A DNA stretch of 39,526 nucleotides from Clostridia bacterium. Its GTDB lineage: Bacteria > Bacillota > Clostridia > Oscillospirales > Acutalibacteraceae. Under the pieces are notes generated by a model. That model was not told the origin of the DNA and searched no databases. It saw nothing but the letters and a program-made list of their open reading frames with translations. Positions 6,036 through 14,506 of this stretch are shown piece by piece (position 1 is the first letter of the stretch; each line of letters opens with the position of its first letter). The position numbers and the translations under genes were made by a program. The stretch is from contig JAFQOJ010000059.1 of the NCBI GenBank assembly GCA_017403265.1, positions 1 through 39,526 of the forward strand, in the 5' to 3' direction.

Positions 6036-6686
6036 TTATGATACCCTATAATGCCCTATAATATCATCGCGAAATTCTAAAATATCTTCTTCGTAATATT
6101 TTTGATAGGGGTTGGCGTGGTGGATTACGAACGGCACACCGTTTTTGTTTCTTCTGTTAGACACAACACCTATATGCTTTTTAAAAACTACAATGTCGCC
6201 GCCTTGCCATTCGGCAATTTTGGTTATATCGGTAGTAAGCGTAATGGCGGTATCGCTAAAGTAAACATTCAGGTTGCGAACTCGCCTAAAGTCGATATTT
6301 TTATCAATTATTTCAATATCATATTTATCGCGGTTTAATCTAATGTGTTTGTCGACTAATTCCATTAAATCGTAGCCCGCGCCTTTAAGTCCATTTGCTA
6401 CAACATCGGTACATACACCGTATTGGTCGTTTGGGTAGCCTGTATTATAGTACTTACTTTTATATTGAGGATTTTTCGCTATATAATTTCTAACATTCTC
6501 TAAAATATCGGTTTGGTCGTCTATACCGTCATTGTCCTTATCAATCTGACTTTTATAGGTTTCAATATTAAAATCTTCATTTGTATATTTTCTATGCGGT
6601 AAATAGTTGAAGTAATATAACAAATAAGCAGTAACCGATAACAGAACAATAAATAAAGCACAAAAAAGTATAATTCTTTTTTTCAT
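6036..6686 (-). CDS. DUF1287 family protein, membrane-anchored
   Basis: The 216-residue protein has an N-terminal membrane helix (residues 5-27), so the rest is probably outside the cell membrane. Its core matches DUF1287, a family related to NlpC/P60-like cysteine hydrolases: GVCTDVVANGLKGAGYDL holds the likely catalytic cysteine (C92) and FKKHIGVVS the histidine (H171). No substrate is established for the family; cell-wall peptides are a guess from the fold. Before the core, DKDNDGIDDQTD (49-60) resembles a calcium-binding loop. The ATG follows the prfC stop by two bases and its ribosome-binding site lies within the last prfC codons, so the two are co-transcribed. Confidence 0.85.
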   Translation of the reverse strand: MKKRIILFCALFIVLLSVTAYLLYYFNYLPHRKYTNEDFNIETYKSQIDKDNDGIDDQTDILENVRNYIAKNPQYKSKYYNTGYPNDQYGVCTDVVANGLKGAGYDLMELVDKHIRLNRDKYDIEIIDKNIDFRRVRNLNVYFSDTAITLTTDITKIAEWQGGDIVVFKKHIGVVSNRRNKNGVPFVIHHANPYQKYYEEDILEFRDDIIGHYRVS

Positions 6687-6688
6687 AT

Positions 6689-8281
6689 TTAGTTCCTATT
6701 AAAATCTTCTAAAATTAAGCCTTCGTTTTTGTCAATCGCCCAGTTTATATTCCATTCGCTTGTGAAAATAAGGATGTTATTTCCCTTGAAGTCCTGTACC
6801 CACTTAGTGTCTGAAGTAAGGTTGAGCTTTTTAATATCAACATCCTTGTTTTTAACCCAACGGATATATGAATAAGGTAGGTCATTACGGATAACATCAA
6901 CATTATATTCGTTTTTAAGTCGATGCTCCAATACTTCAAACTGAAGCACACCAACAACGCCAACTATTACGCGTTCCATACCCGAGTTAGGCTCGTGGAA
7001 AATCTGAATAGCGCCTTCCTGAGCTATTTGCTCAACACCTTTTACAAACTGCTTACGCTTCAAGGAGTCCTTTTGCTCAATCATTGAAAAATGTTCGGGT
7101 GCAAAGGTGGGTATACCTTCAAACTGCACCTTGTTTTTAGGTGAGCATACAGTATCACCGATTGAGTAAATACCAGGGTCGAAAACACCGATAATATCTC
7201 CAGCGTAGGCTTCGTTTATAATTTGGCGTTCTTCTGCCATCATTTGCTGTGGCTGAGAAAGGCGAATCATTTTGCCCTGTTGCATATGGAAGTAATCGGC
7301 ACCGCGTTCAAATTTACCCGAGCATATACGGAAGAAGGTAATGCGGTCGCGGTGGTTCTTATTCATATTTGCCTGAATCTTAAAGGCAAAAGCCGAAAAG
7401 TTTTCGTCAAAGGGAGAAATTTCCTTATCGCCCGAGAGTCTTGGAAGCGGGGGTGTGGTCATTTTAAGGAAATTCTCTAAAAATGGTTCAACACCGAAGT
7501 TCGTAAGCGCGGAGCCAAAGAATACGGGGGTAAGCTCACCCTTGCGGACCTTTTCTAAATCAAACTCATAGCTTGCGCCGTCTAAAAGCTCAATTTGGTC
7601 AACAAGCTCGGCACGTTGGTATTCGCCTATAAGCTCATCCATTTTTTCTATATCTGTAATGTCGCAGGGGGTGGGTTTTATTTTATCCTGACCTCTGTGC
7701 ATTTCCGAAAAAGACAAAATTTCACGCTTATCGCGGTCAAAAACACCCTTAAAGCTTACACCGCAGCCGATAGGCCAGTTTACAGGATAGGTACCTATAC
7801 CGAATTCCTTTTCTAACTGGTCGAGTAGCTCAAATGGGTCACGCGCTTCGCGGTCAAGCTTATTTATAAATGTGAAAATCGGGATATGGCGCATAGCACA
7901 AACCTTAAAAAGCTTACGGGTTTGAGCTTCTATACCCTTTGCCGCGTCAATAACCATTACCACGCTGTCTGCCGCCATAAGTGTACGGTAGGTATCTTCA
8001 GAGAAGTCTTGGTGGCCTGGGGTATCGAGTATGTTTATGCAGTATCCGTCATATTCAAACTGCATTACCGAAGAAGTTATTGAAATACCGCGCTGCTTTT
8101 CAAGCTCCATCCAGTCACTTACGGCGTGCTTTGCGGTCGCCTTGCCTTTAACCGAGCCTGCAGTTTGTATAGCTCCGCCGTAGAGCAAGAATTTTTCGGT
8201 TAGTGTTGTTTTACCTGCGTCAGGGTGGGAAATAATAGCAAAGGTGCGTCTTCTGCCTATTTCTTTTTGTAATTCAGTCAC
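6689..8281 (-). CDS. prfC: Peptide chain release factor 3
   Basis: RF3 is a GTPase that recycles RF1/RF2 from the ribosome after termination. The 530-residue length and motifs fit the family: SHPDAGKTTLTEK (G1 loop), QRGISITSS (switch I), DTPGHQDF (G3), NKLDREARDP (G4), then the beta-barrel and C-terminal domains. The serine and extended AKHAVSDWMELE segment separate it from EF-G. The start is GTG at 8281, with AGGAG at 8288-8292. The promoter is TTGCTA-17-TAATAT. The DUF1287 gene is its only partner and a terminator follows. RF3 is not universal in Firmicutes, but nothing here suggests recent transfer. Confidence 0.96.
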   Translation of the reverse strand: MTELQKEIGRRRTFAIISHPDAGKTTLTEKFLLYGGAIQTAGSVKGKATAKHAVSDWMELEKQRGISITSSVMQFEYDGYCINILDTPGHQDFSEDTYRTLMAADSVVMVIDAAKGIEAQTRKLFKVCAMRHIPIFTFINKLDREARDPFELLDQLEKEFGIGTYPVNWPIGCGVSFKGVFDRDKREILSFSEMHRGQDKIKPTPCDITDIEKMDELIGEYQRAELVDQIELLDGASYEFDLEKVRKGELTPVFFGSALTNFGVEPFLENFLKMTTPPLPRLSGDKEISPFDENFSAFAFKIQANMNKNHRDRITFFRICSGKFERGADYFHMQQGKMIRLSQPQQMMAEERQIINEAYAGDIIGVFDPGIYSIGDTVCSPKNKVQFEGIPTFAPEHFSMIEQKDSLKRKQFVKGVEQIAQEGAIQIFHEPNSGMERVIVGVVGVLQFEVLEHRLKNEYNVDVIRNDLPYSYIRWVKNKDVDIKKLNLTSDTKWVQDFKGNNILIFTSEWNINWAIDKNEGLILEDFNRN

Positions 8282-8324
8282 GAAAATTCTCCTAAAAATG
8301 ATTTAACTTGTATTCAACTGATAT

Positions 8325-8353
8325 ATATTACCACATTAGTTTTATTTTAGCAA
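8325..8353 (-). promoter_or_regulatory. Promoter of prfC
   Basis: On the minus strand TTGCTA (8353-8348), 17-base spacer, TAATAT (8330-8325); each box is four of six to consensus. Confidence 0.55.
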
Positions 8354-8392
8354 TAAAAAATTGTAAAACTGCGTAAATACAGTAAAAAATGC

Positions 8393-8421
8393 TTGACTAT
8401 GAGGTGTTAGTGTGTTATAAT
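8393..8421 (+). promoter_or_regulatory. Sigma-A promoter of the rpmG-secE-nusG-rplKA operon
   Basis: TTGACT (8393-8398), 17-base spacer, TATAAT (8416-8421). It is divergent from the prfC promoter about 40 bases away. Confidence 0.85.
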
Positions 8422-8427
8422 ACCCTT

Positions 8428-8614
8428 ACCTCTTTATGGGTTCTTTTTTTTTGCAATAAGAGCCTGTTTGTCAAAGGTACAACATATCGCATTGTGCTTT
8501 TCGTTAAGCCGCAAAATGTGGTGTAACGTGTGGTATTTGTCCTCGACCGAGGGAGGCGTTTACTTTTACAAAGGTAAAAGCGAAAAATATTTCCGTAAAG
8601 CGGGAGGTGCCGTT
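8428..8614 (+). other. Long 5' leader of the rpmG operon
   Basis: About 190 untranslated bases separate the predicted start of transcription from rpmG. They contain a T8 run near 8445-8452, a CCTC/GAGG hairpin near 8545, and a CTTTTAC/GTAAAAG hairpin around 8562-8580, followed by the rpmG ribosome-binding site. No family of regulatory RNA is recognised. Open frames across it lack ribosome-binding sites. Confidence 0.5.
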
Positions 8615-8764
8615 ATGAGAGTTAAAATCACACTCGCTTGCACAGAATGCAAGCAACGCAATTACAACACAATGAAGAACAAGAAAAACGATCCTGACAG
8701 ACTCGAAATGAACAAGTATTGTAGATTCTGTAAAAAGCACACCCTACACAAGGAAACAAAGTAG
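8615..8764 (+). CDS. rpmG: Ribosomal protein bL33
   Basis: The 49-residue protein of the large ribosomal subunit is recognised by [17 protein letters not shown] and the C-terminal [17 protein letters not shown]. Its two CxxC pairs mark the zinc-binding (C+) form of bL33. The start is the ATG at 8615 behind GGGAGGTG; a longer open frame from 8468 has no ribosome-binding site and extends beyond the known size. First gene of the operon; secE follows after 13 bases. rpmG-secE-nusG is the usual order in Firmicutes. Confidence 0.96.
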   Translation: MRVKITLACTECKQRNYNTMKNKKNDPDRLEMNKYCRFCKKHTLHKETK

Positions 8765-8777
8765 GGAGGATGACTAA

Positions 8778-9461
8778 ATGAAAATTTTAAACAAAATTTC
8801 TCAAATTTTAAGCGTAGTTTTCGCTGCAGCTTCACTTGTGTTGTTCTTCTTACCGTTTGCAAATGTTATGACAAACGGTATCGTAGCCAGCCCTGTCGGT
8901 ACACAGTTGGCATTCGGTGGAACTGTTGCAGTTGGTGAGTCAACTGTAAACTTAGCCATGTCAGCACACATCTTGTTTGTATTTATAATTGCAGTAATCG
9001 GTTTGATTATGAGCATTTTTGCATTCAAGAAAAAAGGTCTTCGCTACAGCTCATCAGTTTTTGCTTTAATTTCCGCAGTTTATATGTGGGTTATCGCATT
9101 AAGTAAGGATTCAAGATTTGTTGATACTCGTCCTTTAGAAAAGGTTACAAGCATCACTCACACAAGCTTTGTACTTTACTTAGTAATTGCATTAACACTT
9201 TTTGCAGTGTTTGCTATTGCATATTTGTTTATTGATGACTATATCGAAGCAAAGGCTTCTAAGGACAAGAAAACCATTTTACAAAGAGTTGTTCTTTTCT
9301 TACGCGACAACAAGAGCGAAGTTAAGAAAATTGTTTGGCCCGGTTTTCACGATGTAGTGAAGAACACAGTAACAGTTCTTGTTATGTGCCTTATAATCGG
9401 TTTACTGATTTGGGGTATCGACTTAGGTCTTGGTAAGCTATTGGATTTCATCTTAAAGTAA
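8778..9461 (+). CDS. secE: Preprotein translocase subunit SecE with long N-terminal membrane extension
   Basis: SecE clamps SecY in the protein-export channel. Residues 170-227 are a normal single-span bacterial SecE: FLRDNKSEVKKIVWPGFHDV, the conserved amphipathic helix and hinge, followed by a membrane helix. The preceding 165 residues are not part of the usual Firmicute SecE (about 60-75 residues in all): they hold four more hydrophobic helices at about 8-31, 64-82, 92-109 and 128-153, giving five in total. The ribosome-binding site GGGAGGATG and the position between rpmG and nusG show that the extension is translated. Its role is unknown. The SecE call rests on the C-terminal domain and the gene order. 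Confidence 0.93.
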   Translation: MKILNKISQILSVVFAAASLVLFFLPFANVMTNGIVASPVGTQLAFGGTVAVGESTVNLAMSAHILFVFIIAVIGLIMSIFAFKKKGLRYSSSVFALISAVYMWVIALSKDSRFVDTRPLEKVTSITHTSFVLYLVIALTLFAVFAIAYLFIDDYIEAKASKDKKTILQRVVLFLRDNKSEVKKIVWPGFHDVVKNTVTVLVMCLIIGLLIWGIDLGLGKLLDFILK

Positions 9462-9476
9462 TAAACGGAGGTAACT

Positions 9477-10004
9477 ATGGCTGAAACACAAGAAGCAAGA
9501 TGGTATGTCGTTCACACTTATTCAGGATATGAAAATAAAGTAGCAACCGACTTAGCCACAATGGTAGAAAGCCGCGGTATGCAGGATTTAATACACGATA
9601 TTAAAATCCCTACCGAAATTGTTACAGAAGTAAAGGAAGACAAAAAACGCGAGATAGAGCGTAAAATCTTCCCCGGATATGTCCTTATTAAGATGATTGT
9701 CACCGATGACAGTTGGTATGTTGTAAGAAACATACGTGGTTGCACAGGCTTTGTTGGTCCGGCTTCTAAACCCGTACCACTAACTGATGCAGAGGTAATC
9801 GCACTCGGCGTAGAAAAGCACAGCGTTGAAGTGGGTTACAAGGAAGGCGATAATGTTAAAATTATCAGCGGTCCTTTGGAAGGATACTCAGGTACTGTTA
9901 AAACGGTTGATACCGAAAATAACAGCGTTTGTGTTGTTCTTTCTATGTTCGGTAGAGAAACTCCTGTTGAGCTCGAGCTTGACCAGATTTCTATCGAAGA
10001 CTAA
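9477..10004 (+). CDS. nusG: Transcription termination/antitermination factor NusG
   Basis: NusG binds RNA polymerase and couples it to ribosomes or termination signals. The 175-residue length and domain order are standard: an NGN domain with ARWYVVHTYSGYENKV at the start and RKIFPGYVLIKM and VRNIRGCTGFVG later, then a KOW domain with EGDNVKIISGPLEGYSGTV. The start ATG lies six bases after GGAGGT. It lies 15 bases behind secE and is followed by the r-protein leader and rplK. Confidence 0.97.
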   Translation: MAETQEARWYVVHTYSGYENKVATDLATMVESRGMQDLIHDIKIPTEIVTEVKEDKKREIERKIFPGYVLIKMIVTDDSWYVVRNIRGCTGFVGPASKPVPLTDAEVIALGVEKHSVEVGYKEGDNVKIISGPLEGYSGTVKTVDTENNSVCVVLSMFGRETPVELELDQISIED

Positions 10005-10025
10005 ATTTAAAAGCAATTAAGTCCC

Positions 10026-10101
10026 GACACACAAGGATGTGTCACGGTGGGAGGGACGGAATATGACCGTTCCGCCAAGTGTAAAAAAACACTGTTACCA
10101 C
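10026..10101 (+). promoter_or_regulatory. Structured leader before rplK, possible L1 autoregulatory site
   Basis: Hairpin GACACA/TGTGTC (10026-10043) is followed by a structure closed by GTGG (10047-10050) and CCAC (10098-10101). It encloses CGGAA/TTCCG and AGTGT/ACACT hairpins. The GTGGGAGG...ACCAC frame recurs before rplA. Ribosomal protein L1 is known to repress this operon by binding an mRNA site that mimics its 23S rRNA site; assigning these elements to L1 is an inference. Confidence 0.5.
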
Positions 10102-10123
10102 GAATAATGGAGGTGCAAATAAA

Positions 10124-10549
10124 ATGGCTCAAAAAATTTCCGGTTACATTAAATTGCAAATTCCCGCAGGTAAGGCCACACCGGCTCCCCCTGTAGGTCC
10201 TGCTCTTGGTCAGCATGGTGTTAACATCATGGCGTTTACTAAAGAGTTCAATGAAAGAACTAAGAATGATGCAGGTCTTATCATTCCTGTAGTTATTACA
10301 GTTTACGCTGACCGCTCTTTCAGTTTCATCACAAAAACTCCGCCTGCTGCTGTTCTTATTAAGAAGGCTTGCGGTATTGAAACTGCATCAGGTACACCTA
10401 ATAAGACTAAGGTTGCCAAAATCACAAGAGAGCAAATTCAGAAAATCGCTGAAACCAAAATGCCCGATTTAAATGCCGCTAATATTGAATCTGCTATGAG
10501 TATGATAGCAGGTACTGCTCGCAGCATGGGTGTTGAAGTAGTAGATTAA
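10124..10549 (+). CDS. rplK: Ribosomal protein uL11
   Basis: Large-subunit stalk-base protein that binds 23S rRNA in the GTPase centre. The 141-residue length and motifs are typical: [21 protein letters not shown], the proline-rich hinge, then the RNA-binding domain with [14 protein letters not shown] and the end [20 protein letters not shown] lies nine bases before the ATG. It lies between nusG and rplA in the standard order, with structured leaders on both sides. Confidence 0.97.
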   Translation: MAQKISGYIKLQIPAGKATPAPPVGPALGQHGVNIMAFTKEFNERTKNDAGLIIPVVITVYADRSFSFITKTPPAAVLIKKACGIETASGTPNKTKVAKITREQIQKIAETKMPDLNAANIESAMSMIAGTARSMGVEVVD

Positions 10550-10559
10550 GTTCTCTCGC

Positions 10560-10585
10560 GTGGGAGGAGAATTCCGATTAACCAC
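10560..10585 (+). promoter_or_regulatory. Intercistronic L1-site-like structure before rplA
   Basis: GTGGGAGG (10560-10567) and ACCAC (10581-10585) can close a short helix around GGA/TCC, repeating the frame of the leader before rplK. It stands just ahead of the rplA ribosome-binding site, the right place to control L1 synthesis. Role inferred. Confidence 0.45.
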
Positions 10586-10598
10586 TTGGAGGTAAAAA

Positions 10599-11294
10599 AT
10601 GAAACACGGTAAAAAGTATAATGATAGCGCAAAGCTTATCGAAGTAGGTAAGTTTTACGACGCTAATGAAGCAGTTGATCTTGCAGTAAAAACTGCTACT
10701 GCAAAATTTGATGAAACAGTTGAAATTCATGTTCGCTTGGGTGTTGACTCACGTCACGCTGACCAACAGGTTCGCGGTGCTGTAGTTCTTCCCAACGGTA
10801 CAGGTAAAACTGTTCGTGCTCTTGTTATCGCTAAGGGTGACAAGGCTGACGCAGCTACTGCTGCAGGTGCTGATTATGTTGGCGCCGAAGAAATGATTGC
10901 TAAAATCCAGAATGAAAACTGGTTAGATTTCGACGTTGTAATTGCAACACCCGATATGATGGGTCTTGTTGGTCGTTTAGGTAAAGTTTTAGGCCCTCGC
11001 GGTCTTATGCCTACTCCTAAGGCTGGTACAGTTACACCTGATGTTGCACGCGCTGTAACCGAAGCAAAAGCAGGTAAGATTGAATACCGTCTTGACAAAA
11101 CTAACATCATCCACTGCCCAATTGGTAAGGTTTCCTTTGGCCCTGAAAAGCTTCAAGAAAACTTTGACACCATTATGGGTGCAATCATCAAGGCAAAGCC
11201 GGCTGCTACAAAGGGTCAGTACATTAAGTCTTGCGTTCTCGCAACAACAATGGGCCCTGGCATTAAACTTAACGTAGCTAAGTTCGGTAACTAA
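10599..11294 (+). CDS. rplA: Ribosomal protein uL1
   Basis: uL1 builds the mobile L1 stalk and acts as a translational repressor of its own operon. The 231-residue length and signatures fit: [20 protein letters not shown] near residue 40, the [20 protein letters not shown] hinge motif, and [27 protein letters not shown] precedes the ATG. It is the last gene of this unit: a terminator follows, so the usual rplJ-rplL pair is not attached here. Confidence 0.97.
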   Translation: MKHGKKYNDSAKLIEVGKFYDANEAVDLAVKTATAKFDETVEIHVRLGVDSRHADQQVRGAVVLPNGTGKTVRALVIAKGDKADAATAAGADYVGAEEMIAKIQNENWLDFDVVIATPDMMGLVGRLGKVLGPRGLMPTPKAGTVTPDVARAVTEAKAGKIEYRLDKTNIIHCPIGKVSFGPEKLQENFDTIMGAIIKAKPAATKGQYIKSCVLATTMGPGIKLNVAKFGN

Positions 11295-11302
11295 TATGAT
11301 TT

Positions 11303-11334
11303 AAAGAGCATTGCAATCGCAGTGCTCTTTTATT
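11303..11334 (+). terminator. Rho-independent terminator of the rpmG-rplA operon
   Basis: Twelve-bp stem (11303-11314 with 11319-11330, one G-U pair) ending in GCTCTTTT. Confidence 0.85.
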
Positions 11335-11345
11335 GTATAACGAAA

Positions 11346-11386
11346 ATGCGGTAGAAGTAAATTTTTACTTCTACCGCATAATTTTT
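11346..11386. terminator. Bidirectional terminator between rplA and aspS
   Basis: Perfect 16-bp inverted repeat (11346-11361 with 11364-11379). A T7 run follows on the plus strand and TTTT on the minus strand, where it ends the aspS transcript. Confidence 0.85.
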
Positions 11387-13171
11387 TTATTCTTTATCTC
11401 CCATTAAAGAGATTGCAAGGTCATTTAATTGCGCATTATCAACAATTGACGGTGCACCTGACATAAGCTCGCTGGAATTGGAAACCTTGGGGAAGGCAAT
11501 TACATCACGAAGTGAGTCACAGCCCGCCATAATCATACAAAGTCTGTCAAGACCAATACCCATACCACCGTGTGGTGGAGCGCCAAAGCGGAAAGCATCG
11601 GTCAAGAAGCCGAACTTTTCGTGAGCTTCTTCGTCGCTAAGACCTAAAGCTTTGAACATTTTAGCCTGTAGCTCTGGGTCGGTAATACGGATAGAACCGC
11701 TTGATAATTCAACACCGTTAAGTACTAAGTCGTAAGCCTTTGCAAATACCTTTTCGGGATCAGTATCAAGGTACTCGATACATTCGTCAAGTGGGGAAGT
11801 GAATGGGTGGTGCATAGCATCCCAATTATTTGTTTCTTCGTTGTATTCAAAGAACGGGAATTCAGTAATCCAAAGGAAATTAAAGGTGTTAGGAATAATA
11901 TTAAGACGCTTTGCAACAGTAAGACGGAGCGCGCCCAAAACTGAAAGCGCAATATTCTTGCGGTCAGCTACGATAAGTACAACGTCGCCCTTTTCGGCGC
12001 CTGTACGTTCTAATATATCCTGCATTTCGTCATCAGTCATAAATTTTTGGAATGAGCAGGTTGGTGCATCTTCAACCCAACGGATAAATGCAAGACCCTT
12101 AGCGCCAATGCCCTTAGCTTCTTCGGTAAGTTTATCAATTTCCTTACGGGTGTAGGTGGCGGCAGCATTCTTAGCAGTAATTGCTCTTACAGTACCGCCA
12201 TTTTTAACGGTATCTGCAAAAACCGAGAACCCGCAGTTTTCGACAATATCCGACAAATCCTTTATCTTCATTTCAAAACGGGTATCAGGCTTGTCGGAGC
12301 CATAGTCGTTCATAGCGTCAGTATAGGTTAAGCGGGGGATGGGTGTATTTATTTCAACATCCAAAACATCCTTAAACAAGCGCTTAATATAACCTTCACC
12401 AATACTTAAAACATCTTCCATTTCTACAAAAGACATTTCAAGGTCAATTTGTGTAAACTCAGGCTGACGGTCGGCGCGCAAATCTTCGTCGCGGTAGCAA
12501 CGTGCAATTTGCATATATCTATCAAAGCCTGAAAGCATAAGTAACTGCTTATAAAGCTGAGGTGACTGAGGCAGTGCAAAAAAGCTGCCCTTATGAATAC
12601 GCGATGGAACTAAGTAGTCACGTGCACCCTCTGGTGTGGATTTAATAAGGGTTGGGGTTTCAATTTCAATAAAACCGTTTTCGTCAAAGTAGTCACGTGT
12701 AACCTTTGCAACCTTATGGCGCATCATAATATTATTTTGTAAATTGTTACGTCGAAGGTCAAGATAACGGTATTTAAGGCGCAGCTCCTCGTTTGCCTTA
12801 GTATCGTTAAGTATTTCGAAAGGCGGGGTTTCGCTTTTGCCTAAAACCTTAAGGCAAGTAACTTCGATTTCAATATCGCCTGTAGGAATTTCTTTGTTGA
12901 TAGAAGAACGCATACGAACAATACCCTCTGCCATTACAACATACTCACTGCGAATGGCAAAAGCTTTTTCAAAAATAGCTTTGTCGGTATTGTCGTCAAA
13001 AGCTAGTTGAACAAGCCCTGTTCTGTCACGAAGGTCTATAAAGATAAGTCCACCAAGGTCGCGCTGGCGTTGCACCCAACCGCAAACGGTTACCTTTTCA
13101 CCGATATTTTCTTTTCTTAGCGTTACGCAATAGTGGGTACGCTTTTGTCCGTTCATTTTGTCGAGTTTCAA
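11387..13171 (-). CDS. aspS: Aspartate--tRNA ligase (first AspRS)
   Basis: Charges tRNA with aspartate. The 594-residue protein has the full bacterial AspRS layout: an OB-fold anticodon-binding domain (VCGWVQRQRDLGGLIFIDLRDR), class II motif 1 with TPTLIKSTPEGARDYLVPSR, motif 2 with CYRDEDLRADRQPEFTQID, the GAD insertion, and motif 3 with GMGIGLDRLCMI. The start is TTG at 13171 behind AAGGAG; an ATG five codons later has no such site. It overlaps hisS by four bases. A second AspRS, fused to GatC, lies at 25812, so this copy probably serves tRNA-Asp. Confidence 0.95.
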   Translation of the reverse strand: MKLDKMNGQKRTHYCVTLRKENIGEKVTVCGWVQRQRDLGGLIFIDLRDRTGLVQLAFDDNTDKAIFEKAFAIRSEYVVMAEGIVRMRSSINKEIPTGDIEIEVTCLKVLGKSETPPFEILNDTKANEELRLKYRYLDLRRNNLQNNIMMRHKVAKVTRDYFDENGFIEIETPTLIKSTPEGARDYLVPSRIHKGSFFALPQSPQLYKQLLMLSGFDRYMQIARCYRDEDLRADRQPEFTQIDLEMSFVEMEDVLSIGEGYIKRLFKDVLDVEINTPIPRLTYTDAMNDYGSDKPDTRFEMKIKDLSDIVENCGFSVFADTVKNGGTVRAITAKNAAATYTRKEIDKLTEEAKGIGAKGLAFIRWVEDAPTCSFQKFMTDDEMQDILERTGAEKGDVVLIVADRKNIALSVLGALRLTVAKRLNIIPNTFNFLWITEFPFFEYNEETNNWDAMHHPFTSPLDECIEYLDTDPEKVFAKAYDLVLNGVELSSGSIRITDPELQAKMFKALGLSDEEAHEKFGFLTDAFRFGAPPHGGMGIGLDRLCMIMAGCDSLRDVIAFPKVSNSSELMSGAPSIVDNAQLNDLAISLMGDKE

Positions 13172-14487
13172 AATAACTGCTCCTTAGAAATAGTATCTGT
13201 CAAAGTGTTTAGTGCTTCTTGATTTAATGCTGAAAGTAATGCATCAGATAAATTATCAAGATTTATTTCATTCTCTTCACCCGATTGCATATTTTTAAGC
13301 CTTGCTTTATTATCATCTAATTCTTGGTCGCCCAAAACCATAGAGTATTTAGCGCCGATTTTATTTGCAAACTTCATCTGTGCTTTAAGGCCGCGTGCGC
13401 TAATATCGGTTTGCACCGAAAAGCCGTCTTCACGCAGTTTATGGCAAAGAGCGGTTGCTTTTAGCGAAGCGTTTTCGCTCATTGATGCGATATAAAGGTC
13501 AGGCATAGCGGCAGTAGGAAGCACGGCATTCTGGCTTTCTAATACCATCATAAGCCTTTCAATACCCATAGCAAAGCCTAAGGATGGGGTAGGCTTACCG
13601 CCCATTTGGGAAATAAGGCCGTCATATCTGCCACCGCCACAAACTGTGCTTTGTGCACCAATGTCGCCTGAAACAAATTCAAATACTGTACGGGTATAAT
13701 AGTCAAGACCACGCACAATATGGGGGTTGATGGTATATTCAATGCCTGCGGCATCTAAATGCTTTTTAACTGCAGAAAAATGATTTTCACATTCTTCGCA
13801 TAAGTAGTCTATAACCACAGGTGCGTTTTTGCAAATATCCTTACAAACGGGGGATTTACAGTCCAAAATACGCATGGGGTTACGTTCTAAACGGTCTTTA
13901 CAGGTGTCGCAAAGACTATCTAAGTTTGCTTTAAAATAATCTTTTAAAGCTTGTTGATAATTTTTACGGCATTCGGGACAGCCGATTGAGTTTATTTCAA
14001 GCGCAATTCTTTGTATTCCTATATTATTAAGCACTTGTTTTGCAAGAGAAATAAGCTCGGCATCGGCGTTGGGTTCTGCAGCACCAATACACTCTACACC
14101 GAATTGGTGAAACTCTCTAAGTCTGCCTGCTTGCGGTTTTTCGTAGCGGTAGCAACCGCCTACATAACAAACCTTTAAAGGCAACGGGCCATTAGTAAGA
14201 CCGTTTTCCAAAACCGAGCGTATAACACCAGCAGTAAGTTCTGGGCGCAAAGTTATAGAACGGCCGCCCTTATCGTCAAAGGTGTACATTTCCTTTTGTA
14301 CAACATCGGTAGTGTCGCCTACGCTTCTTTTAAAAACTTCGGTATGCTCAAAAACAGGAACACGTATTTCCGAAAAGCCAAAAAGGCGCGCAGTATCAAG
14401 CATTTTCGATTCTACAAACTGCCATTTGTGAACATTGTTGGGTAAAATATCGTTAGTGCCCTTTACGGCACGGTTAATTTCTGCCAT
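13168..14487 (-). CDS. hisS: Histidine--tRNA ligase
   Basis: Class II synthetase for tRNA-His. The 439 residues show motif 1 near FGFSEIRVPVFEHTEVF, motif 2 with YRYEKPQAGRLREFHQFG, and the HisRS signature RGLDYYTRTVFEF and GGGRYDGL. A cysteine-rich insertion (about residues 170-235) contains CPEC, CDTC and CEEC pairs and may bind zinc. The ATG follows TTGGAG. It overlaps aspS by four bases, a hisS-aspS pair common in Firmicutes, and follows mgsA after 19 bases. Confidence 0.96.
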   Translation of the reverse strand: MAEINRAVKGTNDILPNNVHKWQFVESKMLDTARLFGFSEIRVPVFEHTEVFKRSVGDTTDVVQKEMYTFDDKGGRSITLRPELTAGVIRSVLENGLTNGPLPLKVCYVGGCYRYEKPQAGRLREFHQFGVECIGAAEPNADAELISLAKQVLNNIGIQRIALEINSIGCPECRKNYQQALKDYFKANLDSLCDTCKDRLERNPMRILDCKSPVCKDICKNAPVVIDYLCEECENHFSAVKKHLDAAGIEYTINPHIVRGLDYYTRTVFEFVSGDIGAQSTVCGGGRYDGLISQMGGKPTPSLGFAMGIERLMMVLESQNAVLPTAAMPDLYIASMSENASLKATALCHKLREDGFSVQTDISARGLKAQMKFANKIGAKYSMVLGDQELDDNKARLKNMQSGEENEINLDNLSDALLSALNQEALNTLTDTISKEQLF

Positions 14488-14506
14488 AGTATTACTCCAA
14501 GGGATA

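Noticed and set aside
8468-8614. In-frame 49-codon extension of rpmG
   Set aside because: The ribosome-binding site GGGAGGTG and the standard bL33 length support the ATG at 8615; the upstream part belongs to the leader.
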